DNA from: Butyrivibrio sp.
Lineage (GTDB): Bacteria; Bacillota; Clostridia; Lachnospirales; Lachnospiraceae
Direction: 5' to 3'
Assembly (NCBI GenBank): GCA_015056575.1
Contig: SVGA01000004.1
Coordinates: 62,001 to 126,000 of the forward strand
DNA: 64,000 nt
Shown here: positions 50,618 through 58,329 of the stretch, piece after piece
How positions within the stretch are numbered: position 1 is the first letter of the stretch
Layout of the letters: the number at the start of each line of letters is the position of its first letter
Notes under the pieces: generated by a model
Databases searched by the model: none
Told to the model about the DNA's origin: nothing
The model's input: the letters and a program-made list of their open reading frames with translations, nothing else
Translations under genes and position numbers: made by a program

Positions 50618-53479
50618 ATGGACAAAAACCAGTTTGACATGAAAGATCTGATGACCCCATATTCATTGGATCCCAATCGTAATAAGAAAGACCCCAGAGC
50701 GGGCATCATTCCCGATACAGTGGATATGAATGCTCCTTTCAGGGAGCCCCTGGCAAAGCTTGCCAAGGTTATCACAGACAGGAAGGAAATCAAGCTCGGT
50801 CTTCAGAAGATAACCAAGGAGAGCCCCGAGTACTGGGGAATTTATCATCTCGTAACAGATGAGCAGTGCGAGATCGGACTTAAGCTTGAGAAGCGTAAAC
50901 CCAAGACATTTGAGCAGATCAAGGCACTTTGCCCCGAGTATACCGCAGAGGAGCTTCAGAAGCAGCTTGATGAGATGGCATATAACGGCATCATCGAGTG
51001 GAACTATGAGAATGAGAGGCATGAGAAGCAGTATGTTCTTCCCATGTTTGTTCCGGGATCTGCAGAGTTCTCAAACATGAACGGCAAGGTTCTTGCAGCT
51101 CATCCTGAGGGAGGCGCATTCTTTGAGAGAATGACACGTATTCCTCTTGAAGGTCTGACACATATGGTACCCATGGGTGGTTCCGGTGTCGGAATGCACG
51201 TAATCCCTGTAGAGAAAGCTATTGAGATGGAGAATACAGCCATCGGTATCGAGAAGATCTCATACTGGCTGGATTACTATGAGGGCAAATATGCAGCTTC
51301 TCCCTGCTCCTGCAGAAGATCAAGAAAGACCTTCGATCAGGGCTGCGCAGATGATCCTGAGGGCTGGTGCATCGCTGTTGGTGATATGGCTGACTACGTT
51401 GTAGAGACCCAGAAGGATGGCCGTTATATCACCAAGGAAGAAGCTCTTGCTATCTTCAAGCAGGCTGAGGATAACGGATTTGTACATCAGATCACTAACA
51501 TTGACGGAGACAAGAAGATATTCGCCATCTGTAACTGTAACGTAAACGTATGTTACGCCCTTCGTACATCTCAGCTTTTCAATACACCTAATATGTCACG
51601 TTCATCCTATGTTGCACATGTTGACAAGGATAACTGCGTTGCCTGCGGACGATGTGTTGAGGTTTGTCCTGCCGGTGCAGCTACACTTGGACAGAAGCTC
51701 TGCAAGAAGGACGGAAGCGAGGTTGTTTATCCTAAGATGCCTCTTCCCACAGAGCAGAAGTGGTCAACAGATATGTGGACCGAGGATTACCGTGATATCA
51801 ACCGTATCAATACCCATAAGACAGGTACAGCTCCCTGTAAGACAGCCTGCCCTGCACACCTTCCTGTTCAGGGATACATCAAGATGGCTTCTCAGGGCAG
51901 ATATGATGAGGCCCTTGCTCTTATCAAGAAGTATAATCCTCTTCCTGCTGTCTGCGGACATGTATGTAACAGACGCTGCGAGGATGCTTGTACAAGAGGT
52001 ACCATCGATCAGGCCCTTGCCATCGATGAGATCAAGAAATTCGTAGCTATGCGCGATCTTAATGCAGATACACGCTATATTCCAAAGAAGGTCATTCCTA
52101 AGATCGGTGCCGGCTTTGATGAGAAGGTAGCAATTATCGGTGCCGGCCCTGCAGGTATTTCCTGTGCTTATTATCTGGCACTTAAGGGCTACAAGCCCAC
52201 ATTGTTCGACAAGAATAAGAAGCCCGGCGGAATGGTTACCTATGGTATTCCGTCATTCGTAATGGAGAAGAACATTATTGAGGCGGAGGTTGATGTTCTT
52301 CGCGAACTTGGTGTAGACATCCGTCTCGGAGTTGAAGTCGGTAAAGATATCACTCTTAAGCAGCTTCGAAATGAGGGATATAAGGCATTCTACATCGCTA
52401 TCGGCTGCCAGGGTGGCAGAGGCGTAAATGTACCCGGAGAGGACGCTGAGGGCGTAATGAAGGGCGTTGATATCCTTCATGCGGTTATTGATGATGAGAG
52501 CTATAAGCTTTCGGGAGATACAGTAGTGATCGGTGGCGGTAACGTAGCAATAGACGTAAGCCGCACAGCTATCCGCTGTGGTTCATCTAAGGTTACACAG
52601 GTTTCGCTTGAGACCCGTGATATCATGCCCGCTCTTCCTGAGGAGATTGAGATCGCTGAGTCCGAAGGAATCGAAATTAATGGCGGTTGGGGTCCCAAGG
52701 AGATTCTCACAGAGAATGGCAAGGTTAAGGGAATCGTATTCAAGAAGTGCACACAGGTCAAGAATGCAGAAGGCAAATTTGATCCCAAGTACGACGAGAA
52801 CGAGACAATTGAGATTGCCTGCAGCAACGTAATCCTTTCAGTTGGTCAGGCCACAATCTGGGGCGATCTTCTTAAGGATGAGAACGTAGAGTTCAGAGGA
52901 CCTGCTCCTGTAGCTGACAGCGTTACATTCCAGACTACGGTTAAGGACATCTTCGTTGGCGGAGACATGTTCTACGGACCCAGATTTGCAATTGATGCCA
53001 TTGCCTGTGGTAAGGAAGGTGCTGAGTCTATTCACAGATTCGTACAGCCTCATTCTTCACTTACCATCGGACGTGACCCCAACTTCTTCATCGAGCTGGA
53101 TAAGGATGATATCCTTGTCAGAGACTATGATCATGTTGGACGTCAGGTTCCCGCAGACGGAAAGAGCGCAGACGGAAAGCTTACCTTCCGTGACACCAAG
53201 CAGCTTCTTACAGAGGAGCAGATCAAAAAAGAGACTTCACGCTGCCTTGGCTGCGGTGCCTCTATTGTTGATCCCAATAAGTGCGTAGGCTGCGGACTTT
53301 GCACAACACGCTGCGAATTCGACGCGATCAAGCTTACAAGAGACAACCCTGATTGCTCAACCATGAGAAAGGCTGAGGATAAGCTCAAGTTCATTCTTCC
53401 TAACGGAGCTAAGCAGGCTCTTGCAAGACCTTTTGTAAAGAAAACTCCAAAAGAGACAGCATGGCTTCAGAAGAAATAA
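50618..53479 (+). CDS. Multidomain Fe-S/FAD NAD(P)-dependent oxidoreductase (GltD/NfnB-like core)
   Basis: A 953-residue protein. Residues about 60-330 form a winged-helix-like and Fe-S region with the cysteine-rich SPCSCRRSRKTFDQGC (Cys230, 232, 243), WCIAVG, and ICNCNVNVC. A ferredoxin motif follows (Cys340, 343, 346, 350 in CVACGRCVEVCP). Next is a DPYD/GltD-type Fe-S domain (about 400-490, CKTACPAHLPVQGYI and CGHVCNRRCEDAC), then FAD (GAGPAG from 508) and NAD(P) (GGGNVA from 639) sites, and a C-terminal cluster region (Cys876, 879, 889, 892, 895, 899). It should shuttle electrons between NAD(P)H and ferredoxin-like clusters. The partner is unknown. The gene follows hypA by 40 bases. Confidence 0.9.
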   Translation: MDKNQFDMKDLMTPYSLDPNRNKKDPRAGIIPDTVDMNAPFREPLAKLAKVITDRKEIKLGLQKITKESPEYWGIYHLVTDEQCEIGLKLEKRKPKTFEQIKALCPEYTAEELQKQLDEMAYNGIIEWNYENERHEKQYVLPMFVPGSAEFSNMNGKVLAAHPEGGAFFERMTRIPLEGLTHMVPMGGSGVGMHVIPVEKAIEMENTAIGIEKISYWLDYYEGKYAASPCSCRRSRKTFDQGCADDPEGWCIAVGDMADYVVETQKDGRYITKEEALAIFKQAEDNGFVHQITNIDGDKKIFAICNCNVNVCYALRTSQLFNTPNMSRSSYVAHVDKDNCVACGRCVEVCPAGAATLGQKLCKKDGSEVVYPKMPLPTEQKWSTDMWTEDYRDINRINTHKTGTAPCKTACPAHLPVQGYIKMASQGRYDEALALIKKYNPLPAVCGHVCNRRCEDACTRGTIDQALAIDEIKKFVAMRDLNADTRYIPKKVIPKIGAGFDEKVAIIGAGPAGISCAYYLALKGYKPTLFDKNKKPGGMVTYGIPSFVMEKNIIEAEVDVLRELGVDIRLGVEVGKDITLKQLRNEGYKAFYIAIGCQGGRGVNVPGEDAEGVMKGVDILHAVIDDESYKLSGDTVVIGGGNVAIDVSRTAIRCGSSKVTQVSLETRDIMPALPEEIEIAESEGIEINGGWGPKEILTENGKVKGIVFKKCTQVKNAEGKFDPKYDENETIEIACSNVILSVGQATIWGDLLKDENVEFRGPAPVADSVTFQTTVKDIFVGGDMFYGPRFAIDAIACGKEGAESIHRFVQPHSSLTIGRDPNFFIELDKDDILVRDYDHVGRQVPADGKSADGKLTFRDTKQLLTEEQIKKETSRCLGCGASIVDPNKCVGCGLCTTRCEFDAIKLTRDNPDCSTMRKAEDKLKFILPNGAKQALARPFVKKTPKETAWLQKK

Positions 53480-53502
53480 GAAATAGCAGAATTTAGACAA
53501 CG

Positions 53503-53540
53503 GATTAAGTCAAGTGTTCGATAGAACACTTGACTTAATC
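53503..53540 (+). terminator. Perfect 17-bp hairpin after the oxidoreductase gene
   Basis: Arms 53503-53519 and 53524-53540 are exact complements with loop GATA. The T-run is short (CTTTAAAA), but the stem is long enough to act as a terminator or mRNA 3' end. It could also serve as a protein-binding dyad. Confidence 0.8.
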
Positions 53541-53607
53541 TTTAAAAATGTTTATTAATATGAAAGTAACTCAAAAAGATTACTTCGAAGGGAATTACTA
53601 CTGAATA

Positions 53608-55707
53608 ATGGCAACCAAGAAAGACGCTAAGGCAAAAAAGAATGCACTGCTCATAGTTGAGTCACCCACCAAGGTGAAGGCTATTAAGAAGTTTCTGGGA
53701 TCCGGATATGAAGTTGCTGCCAGCAACGGACATGTAAGGGATCTTCCCAGAAGCACGATGGGTATTGATATCGAGCACGACTATGAACCTAAGTATATAA
53801 CAATAAGGGGGAAGGGAGAAGTGCTTGCCGAGCTTAGAAGGCAGGTCAAGAAGGCTGATAAAGTCTATCTCGCAACCGACCCGGACCGTGAAGGAGAAGC
53901 TATCAGCTGGCATCTATGCTCTGCACTTAAGCTGGATGAAGCCGGCGGCAAAGTTCAGAGAGTTACCTTCAACGAGATCACGAAGAATGCGGTAAAAGAA
54001 GCAATGAAGCATCCCCGGGATATTGATATGAACCTGGTTGATGCCCAGCAGGCAAGACGCGTTCTTGACAGAATGGTAGGATATGAGATTTCTCCCATTC
54101 TCTGGTCAAAGGTTAAGCGTGGCCTTTCAGCCGGAAGAGTTCAGTCAGTCGCACTGAGGATCATTGCTGACAGAGAAGAAGAGATTGATTCATTTATCCC
54201 TACAGAATATTGGACCCTTGATGTCAATCTTGGAGTAGCGGGAGAGAAGAAACCTCTTGTTGCCCACTACTATGGAGTTGGAAATGACAAACAGAATATC
54301 GGTTCCAAAGAAGAGCTTGATGCTATCTGTAATGATCTTAAGGGGGCAAAATATACTGTCAGCGATGTTAAGAAGGGTGAGAGAACCAAGAAAGCACCCC
54401 TGCCTTTTACTACATCAACGCTTCAGCAGGAGGCTTCAAAGTCTCTTAATTTTGCAACTCAGAAGACAATGAGAATCGCTCAGCAGCTCTATGAAGGAAT
54501 TGAGCTTGGCAAAGAGGGAACCGTAGGTCTTATTACATATCTTCGTACGGACTCCACAAGAGTTTCCAAGGAAGCTGTAGCAGCTGCCAATGATTACATA
54601 ACTTCCAATTTTGGGGAGAAATATCTGGCTGAGGGCGCTACCGCCAAGAAGAGTGAGACCAAGATCCAGGATGCTCATGAGGCCATAAGACCTACCTATG
54701 TTGATCACACCCCTGTTATGGTCAAGGATTACCTTACAAGAGATCAGTTCAGACTCTATCAGCTGATCTGGAGAAGATTTATGGCCAGTCGTATGGCTGC
54801 TGCAAGATACGAGACCACGGCTGTTAAGATTGATGCAGGAAAGCACAGGTTTACCGTCTCTGCATCCAAGACTGTATTTGACGGATTCCTTAACGTATAC
54901 ACCGATGATGAGGATCAGATTGAGAAGAATGTTCTTGCCAAGAGCATTGAGACAGGTACGAACCTTAAGTTTGAGTCCTTTGATTCTGCACAGCATTTCA
55001 CGCAGCCTGCACCTCACTATACTGAGGCTTCGCTGGTTCACGATCTTGAGGCTCTCGGAATTGGAAGACCCAGTACTTATGCTCCTACGATCTCCATAAT
55101 CATGGCAAGACACTATATTACCAAGGAGAACAAGAGCCTTTATATCACTGAGCTTGGCCAGGCGGTTAATAAGATGATGGTTGAGGCTTTCCCTCAGATA
55201 GTTGATGTCAACTTTACTTCTAATATGGAAGCGCTTCTTGACGGAATTGCAGAGGGAGATGTTAAGTGGAAGACCGTAATTGAGAATTTTTATCCGGACC
55301 TGGATAAAGCCGTAAAGGCTGCCGAAGAGCATCTTGAGGCCGTACAGCTTGAAGATGAGGTCACTGATGAAATCTGTGACAACTGCGGAAGAAATATGGT
55401 GATCAAGTACGGACCCTTCGGCAAGTTCCTTGCTTGCCCCGGATTCCCCGAGTGCAAGAACACCAAGCCCTATTTCCAGAAGATCGGTGTTGAGTGTCCT
55501 AAGTGCGGAAAAGATATTGTTCTTAAGAGAACAAAGAAGGGACGTATATTCTACGGATGTATTGATAATCCCAATTGCGATTTTATGTCCTGGCAGAAAC
55601 CGGCCAAGGAGAGGTGCCCCAAGTGCGGAGGTGTTATGTATGCAAAGAGCAATAAACTTGTATGCGGCAACTCGGAATGCGGATATATCAAGGAAAATAC
55701 TAAATAA
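53608..55707 (+). CDS. topA: DNA topoisomerase I
   Basis: A 699-residue type IA topoisomerase relaxing negative supercoils. The TOPRIM domain begins LLIVESPTKVKAIKKFLG, with ATDPDREGEA; the catalytic Tyr311 is in LITYLRTDSTR. Three C-terminal zinc fingers follow after about 590 (CDNCGRN, CPKCGKD, CPKCGGV each with a second Cys pair). A GAAGGGA site precedes the ATG. topA before codY and the flagellar operon matches the order in Bacillus subtilis, where trmFO, xerC and clpQ-clpY lie in between. Confidence 0.97.
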   Translation: MATKKDAKAKKNALLIVESPTKVKAIKKFLGSGYEVAASNGHVRDLPRSTMGIDIEHDYEPKYITIRGKGEVLAELRRQVKKADKVYLATDPDREGEAISWHLCSALKLDEAGGKVQRVTFNEITKNAVKEAMKHPRDIDMNLVDAQQARRVLDRMVGYEISPILWSKVKRGLSAGRVQSVALRIIADREEEIDSFIPTEYWTLDVNLGVAGEKKPLVAHYYGVGNDKQNIGSKEELDAICNDLKGAKYTVSDVKKGERTKKAPLPFTTSTLQQEASKSLNFATQKTMRIAQQLYEGIELGKEGTVGLITYLRTDSTRVSKEAVAAANDYITSNFGEKYLAEGATAKKSETKIQDAHEAIRPTYVDHTPVMVKDYLTRDQFRLYQLIWRRFMASRMAAARYETTAVKIDAGKHRFTVSASKTVFDGFLNVYTDDEDQIEKNVLAKSIETGTNLKFESFDSAQHFTQPAPHYTEASLVHDLEALGIGRPSTYAPTISIIMARHYITKENKSLYITELGQAVNKMMVEAFPQIVDVNFTSNMEALLDGIAEGDVKWKTVIENFYPDLDKAVKAAEEHLEAVQLEDEVTDEICDNCGRNMVIKYGPFGKFLACPGFPECKNTKPYFQKIGVECPKCGKDIVLKRTKKGRIFYGCIDNPNCDFMSWQKPAKERCPKCGGVMYAKSNKLVCGNSECGYIKENTK

Positions 55708-55744
55708 AAGATTTCTGAAAACTTAACCTTTTTTTCATAATTGT

Positions 55745-55777
55745 AGGCGCTTTACGGTTTGAAGCGCCTATTTTTTT
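55745..55777 (+). terminator. Terminator after topA
   Basis: Nine-bp stem TAGGCGCTT (55745-55753) with AAGCGCCTA (55762-55770), followed by seven T. Confidence 0.93.
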
Positions 55778-55780
55778 ATG

Positions 55781-55820
55781 TTATGATACAAATAGCGTAG
55801 TAATATTATATACGCTATTT
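55781..55820 (+). promoter_or_regulatory. codY promoter region with a 10-base inverted repeat
   Basis: AAATAGCGTA (55790-55799) and TACGCTATTT (55811-55820) are exact inverted repeats 11 bases apart. They flank a possible -10 TATTAT (55804-55809); a weak -35 TTATGA is at 55781-55786. The repeat does not fit the CodY box consensus AATTTTCWGAAAATT, so another regulator may bind here. Confidence 0.55.
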
Positions 55821-55872
55821 CGTAAATCATTACTATGCAATTTGGGGAAATACCATTCAAAGGAGAAATCTG

Positions 55873-56652
55873 ATGAGTAGTGTACAGCTACTGGATAAGA
55901 CTAGAAAGATCGGCAAGCTATTACACAATAGTAACTCGGGAAAGGTAGTATTTAACGACATATGCCGCGTCCTGTGTGATATTCTATCCTCAAATATGTT
56001 TGTAATCAGCAAAAAGGGAAAGGTTCTTGGTATCGGAGAGAGCGCAAATGTGGAATCATTAAGTGACCTTCTTGTGGAAAGCGTAGGTTCTTTTATCGAT
56101 CCGATGCTCAATGAGAGGCTTCTTACAATTCTTTCCACCAAGGAAAACGTCAATCTTGAGACCCTTGGATTTGAAGGGATTGACAGCTCCAAATTCCAGG
56201 CGATAATAACGCCCATTGAGATAGCGGGGGAGAGGCTGGGAACTCTTTTCATCTATAAGACGGATAAACCCTATGATATCGATGATATTATCCTTTGCGA
56301 GTACGGAACCACGGTTGTGGGACTGGAAATGCTAAGAGCCGTTAATGAAGAAAACGCTGAAGAGAACAGGAAGCTGGCGGTAGTAAGATCAGCCATCGGA
56401 ACTCTTTCCTTCTCGGAGATGCAGGCCATCATCCATATTTTCGATGAACTTGACGGAATGGAAGGCGTGCTCGTGGCCAGTAAGATAGCTGACAGAGTCG
56501 GCATCACCAGAAGTGTTATCGTAAATGCATTAAGGAAATTTGAGAGTGCGGGAGTTATAGAATCAAGATCCTCCGGAATGAAGGGAACATATATCAAGGT
56601 CACAAACGATGTGGTATTTGATGAGATAAAGAAACTAAAGCAGGAAATGTAA
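55873..56652 (+). CDS. codY: GTP-sensing transcriptional pleiotropic repressor CodY
   Basis: A 259-residue CodY. An N-terminal GAF domain (about 1-155) senses branched-chain amino acids and a C-terminal winged helix binds DNA (KIADRVGITRSVIVNALRKF followed by SRSSGMKGTYIKV, nearly family-invariant). CodY represses amino-acid synthesis, motility and transport genes in rich conditions, and the ilv/leu genes in this window would be expected targets, although no CodY box was seen there. It lies 230 bases before flgB, as in Bacillus. Confidence 0.95.
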   Translation: MSSVQLLDKTRKIGKLLHNSNSGKVVFNDICRVLCDILSSNMFVISKKGKVLGIGESANVESLSDLLVESVGSFIDPMLNERLLTILSTKENVNLETLGFEGIDSSKFQAIITPIEIAGERLGTLFIYKTDKPYDIDDIILCEYGTTVVGLEMLRAVNEENAEENRKLAVVRSAIGTLSFSEMQAIIHIFDELDGMEGVLVASKIADRVGITRSVIVNALRKFESAGVIESRSSGMKGTYIKVTNDVVFDEIKKLKQEM

Positions 56653-56706
56653 ACTGCCGATAAATACCATGTAGAATATCACATGGCATGGATGGACACG
56701 TTGATG

Positions 56707-56739
56707 AAGGGATTTATCAGATGATAAATCCCTTTCTTT
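56707..56739 (+). terminator. Terminator after codY
   Basis: Twelve-bp stem AAGGGATTTATC (56707-56718) with GATAAATCCCTT (56723-56734), loop AGAT, then TCTTTG and more T. It separates codY from the flagellar genes. Confidence 0.88.
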
Positions 56740-56819
56740 GTTTTTATCATAGATTTTGTGTCTGTTTATTTCAAAAGGCACAACATAAAGTATATTTTGC
56801 TTGTATTTTCGATAAAATA

Positions 56820-56838
56820 ATCATATTATTAATATGAT
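56820..56838 (+). promoter_or_regulatory. Palindrome in the flagellar operon leader
   Basis: ATCATATT and AATATGAT form an 8-base inverted repeat around ATT. It is followed by a second small hairpin (TGCAAGGA... TCCTGCA, 56837-56857). This AT-rich stretch before flgB may be an operator or part of the promoter; no good sigma-A or sigma-D promoter with normal spacing could be fixed. Confidence 0.4.
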
Positions 56839-56882
56839 GCAAGGATTATATCCTGCATTAGGCAGGAAAGGAGGAAACGGCA

Positions 56883-57275
56883 ATGATAAACAGTAATGTC
56901 TTCGATTATATCGATGTTCTTGACAAGGCTGCTGATGCATCCTGGACCAGGAACGAGATACTTTCGAACAATATTGCCAACGTTGATACCCCCGGCTATA
57001 AAAGAGAGGATCTGAACTTTGAGGATGAACTGGAGAGGGCTCTTGGCAATTCCAGGTATAAAACCATGGACAAAAAAGTTGCGGATCTTAAGACCAAGCA
57101 TCTGGAAGCCCGGGTAGTCAATGATTATCCCGGATTTTCCTACAGAAGTGACAAGAATAATGTGGATATAGAGACAGAAAATGTTATGCTGGCAGCCAAT
57201 CAGCTCAAGTATCAGGGACTTATGAGCGGCTTGCGGAGCGAGTTTGCAAATCTGTCCGCAGTTATGAAGTCCTGA
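56883..57275 (+). CDS. flgB: Flagellar basal body rod protein FlgB
   Basis: A 130-residue proximal rod protein. The N-terminal motif NNIANVDTPGYKREDLNFED is the flagellar rod/hook signature, and the C-terminus (MLAANQLKYQGLMSGLRSEF) forms the axial helix. It is exported by the flagellar type III system. A strong GGAAAGGAGG site precedes the ATG. It is the first gene of the fla/che-type operon here. Confidence 0.95.
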   Translation: MINSNVFDYIDVLDKAADASWTRNEILSNNIANVDTPGYKREDLNFEDELERALGNSRYKTMDKKVADLKTKHLEARVVNDYPGFSYRSDKNNVDIETENVMLAANQLKYQGLMSGLRSEFANLSAVMKS

Positions 57276-57290
57276 TAAAGGAGGTGCGTC

Positions 57291-57743
57291 ATGAGCATAT
57301 TTGATTCCTTTAATATCAATTCATCCGGTATGACAGCTCAGAGATTTCGAATGGACATAATCTCCGAGAATATTGCCAATGCCAATACAACAAGGACCGG
57401 GGACGGTAAGCCCTATGTCCGCAAGGTTGTAACCTTTACCGAGAAGGGATCCCAAACTCCTTTTTCCAGAATACTTAATGAGAGGCTCGACCATTATTCC
57501 GGCCGGGGAGTTAAGGTGTCAAGCGTTCAGGATGACACCTGGACTCAGATGAATATTGTTTACGATCCGTCACATCCCGATGCGGATGCAAACGGCTATG
57601 TTACATATCCCAATGTCAATACGGTCACAGAGATGACCAACCTCATAGATGCCAGCAGGTCCTATGAGGCCAATGCAACTGCCTTTAATGCCAGCAAAAA
57701 TTTAGCTTCACGGGGACTTGAGCTTGGACAGGGCGGAACATGA
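57291..57743 (+). CDS. flgC: Flagellar basal body rod protein FlgC
   Basis: A 150-residue rod protein with the N-terminal signature ENIANANTTRTGDGKPYVRK and the conserved end EMTNLIDASRSYEANATAFN. It follows flgB by 15 bases with a AAAGGAGG site. It builds the proximal rod with FlgB and FliE. Confidence 0.95.
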   Translation: MSIFDSFNINSSGMTAQRFRMDIISENIANANTTRTGDGKPYVRKVVTFTEKGSQTPFSRILNERLDHYSGRGVKVSSVQDDTWTQMNIVYDPSHPDADANGYVTYPNVNTVTEMTNLIDASRSYEANATAFNASKNLASRGLELGQGGT

Positions 57744-57792
57744 TAAGGGGTTAGCAATATATTTTTCACAGGAATTTTTTGGAGGGATTTAA

Positions 57793-58137
57793 ATGGCGTC
57801 AGTTGATATTTCTCAGCTCAGAAATGTAACTTCAGATGTTATAAGGAATGCGGAGAAGACGAACAGCCGTGTTCACAATGTACTTAAGGACGATCAGCAG
57901 GGAAATGATGAGTCCTTTAAGAGCATCTTCCAGTCAGTGGTGGATAATATAAATACCACCAATGCTTATCTTTCTGATGCGGAGAATGAGGAGATCAAGT
58001 GGGCTCTTGGTCAGACAGACAATACTCATGATCTTTCGATCGCGCTTCAGAAGGCGTCTACAACACTGCAATATACAGTGGCCATAAGAGATCGTGCGAT
58101 GGCAGCCTACAGAGAGCTGACTCAGATGCAGATCTGA
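57793..58137 (+). CDS. fliE: Flagellar hook-basal body complex protein FliE
   Basis: A 114-residue FliE connecting the MS ring to the rod. The C-terminal half carries the family pattern ETNDLSIALQKASTTLQYTVAIRDR-like sequence here read as HDLSIALQKASTTLQYTVAI, ending in YRELTQMQI. GGAGGGA precedes the ATG. The 190 bases after it hold a series of hairpins. Confidence 0.92.
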   Translation: MASVDISQLRNVTSDVIRNAEKTNSRVHNVLKDDQQGNDESFKSIFQSVVDNINTTNAYLSDAENEEIKWALGQTDNTHDLSIALQKASTTLQYTVAIRDRAMAAYRELTQMQI

Positions 58138-58149
58138 GCGATATAGGGA

Positions 58150-58298
58150 TTCAAATACATATATCCATGTGCTTGCACATGTGGTTATATGTATTTGAAG
58201 ACCGAACGGACATGAGAATGGAGCACGATAGTGCGGAATTCGAATGTCCGCAGCAAAACGAGAGCGAAGCGGAGTTTTGCGTATATTGCTCGCATATA
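58150..58298 (+). repeat. Four-hairpin structured element between fliE and fliF
   Basis: Four stem-loops follow one another. (1) 58150-58199: 14 pairs, a T-T mismatch, two pairs, a two-base bulge, then six bases of complement closed by CTTG. (2) 58207-58250: CGGACAT, GAAT and GCAC pair with GTGC, ATTC and ATGTCCG, the internal loops being symmetrical GA/GA and GGA/GGA around a GATA loop. (3) 58253-58280: GCAAAAC with GTTTTGC and a purine-rich inside. (4) 58282-58298: TATAT/ATATA with inner GC/GC. The symmetrical purine loops would give tandem G-A pairs in RNA read from the + strand. No open reading frame is present. Confidence 0.7.
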
Positions 58299-58329
58299 GT
58301 TTGTTTTACATAATGGGGAGGGAGAATAA

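Noticed and set aside
54436..55332. Minus-strand open frame of 298 codons within topA
   Set aside because: Opposite the catalytic part of topA, with no promoter or ribosome site; a shadow frame.
56786..56815. Sigma-D (sigma-28) promoter before flgB, TAAA with TTCGATAA
   Set aside because: The spacer is 18 bases, whereas about 15 is expected, and the first bases of the -10 do not match; not strong enough to call.
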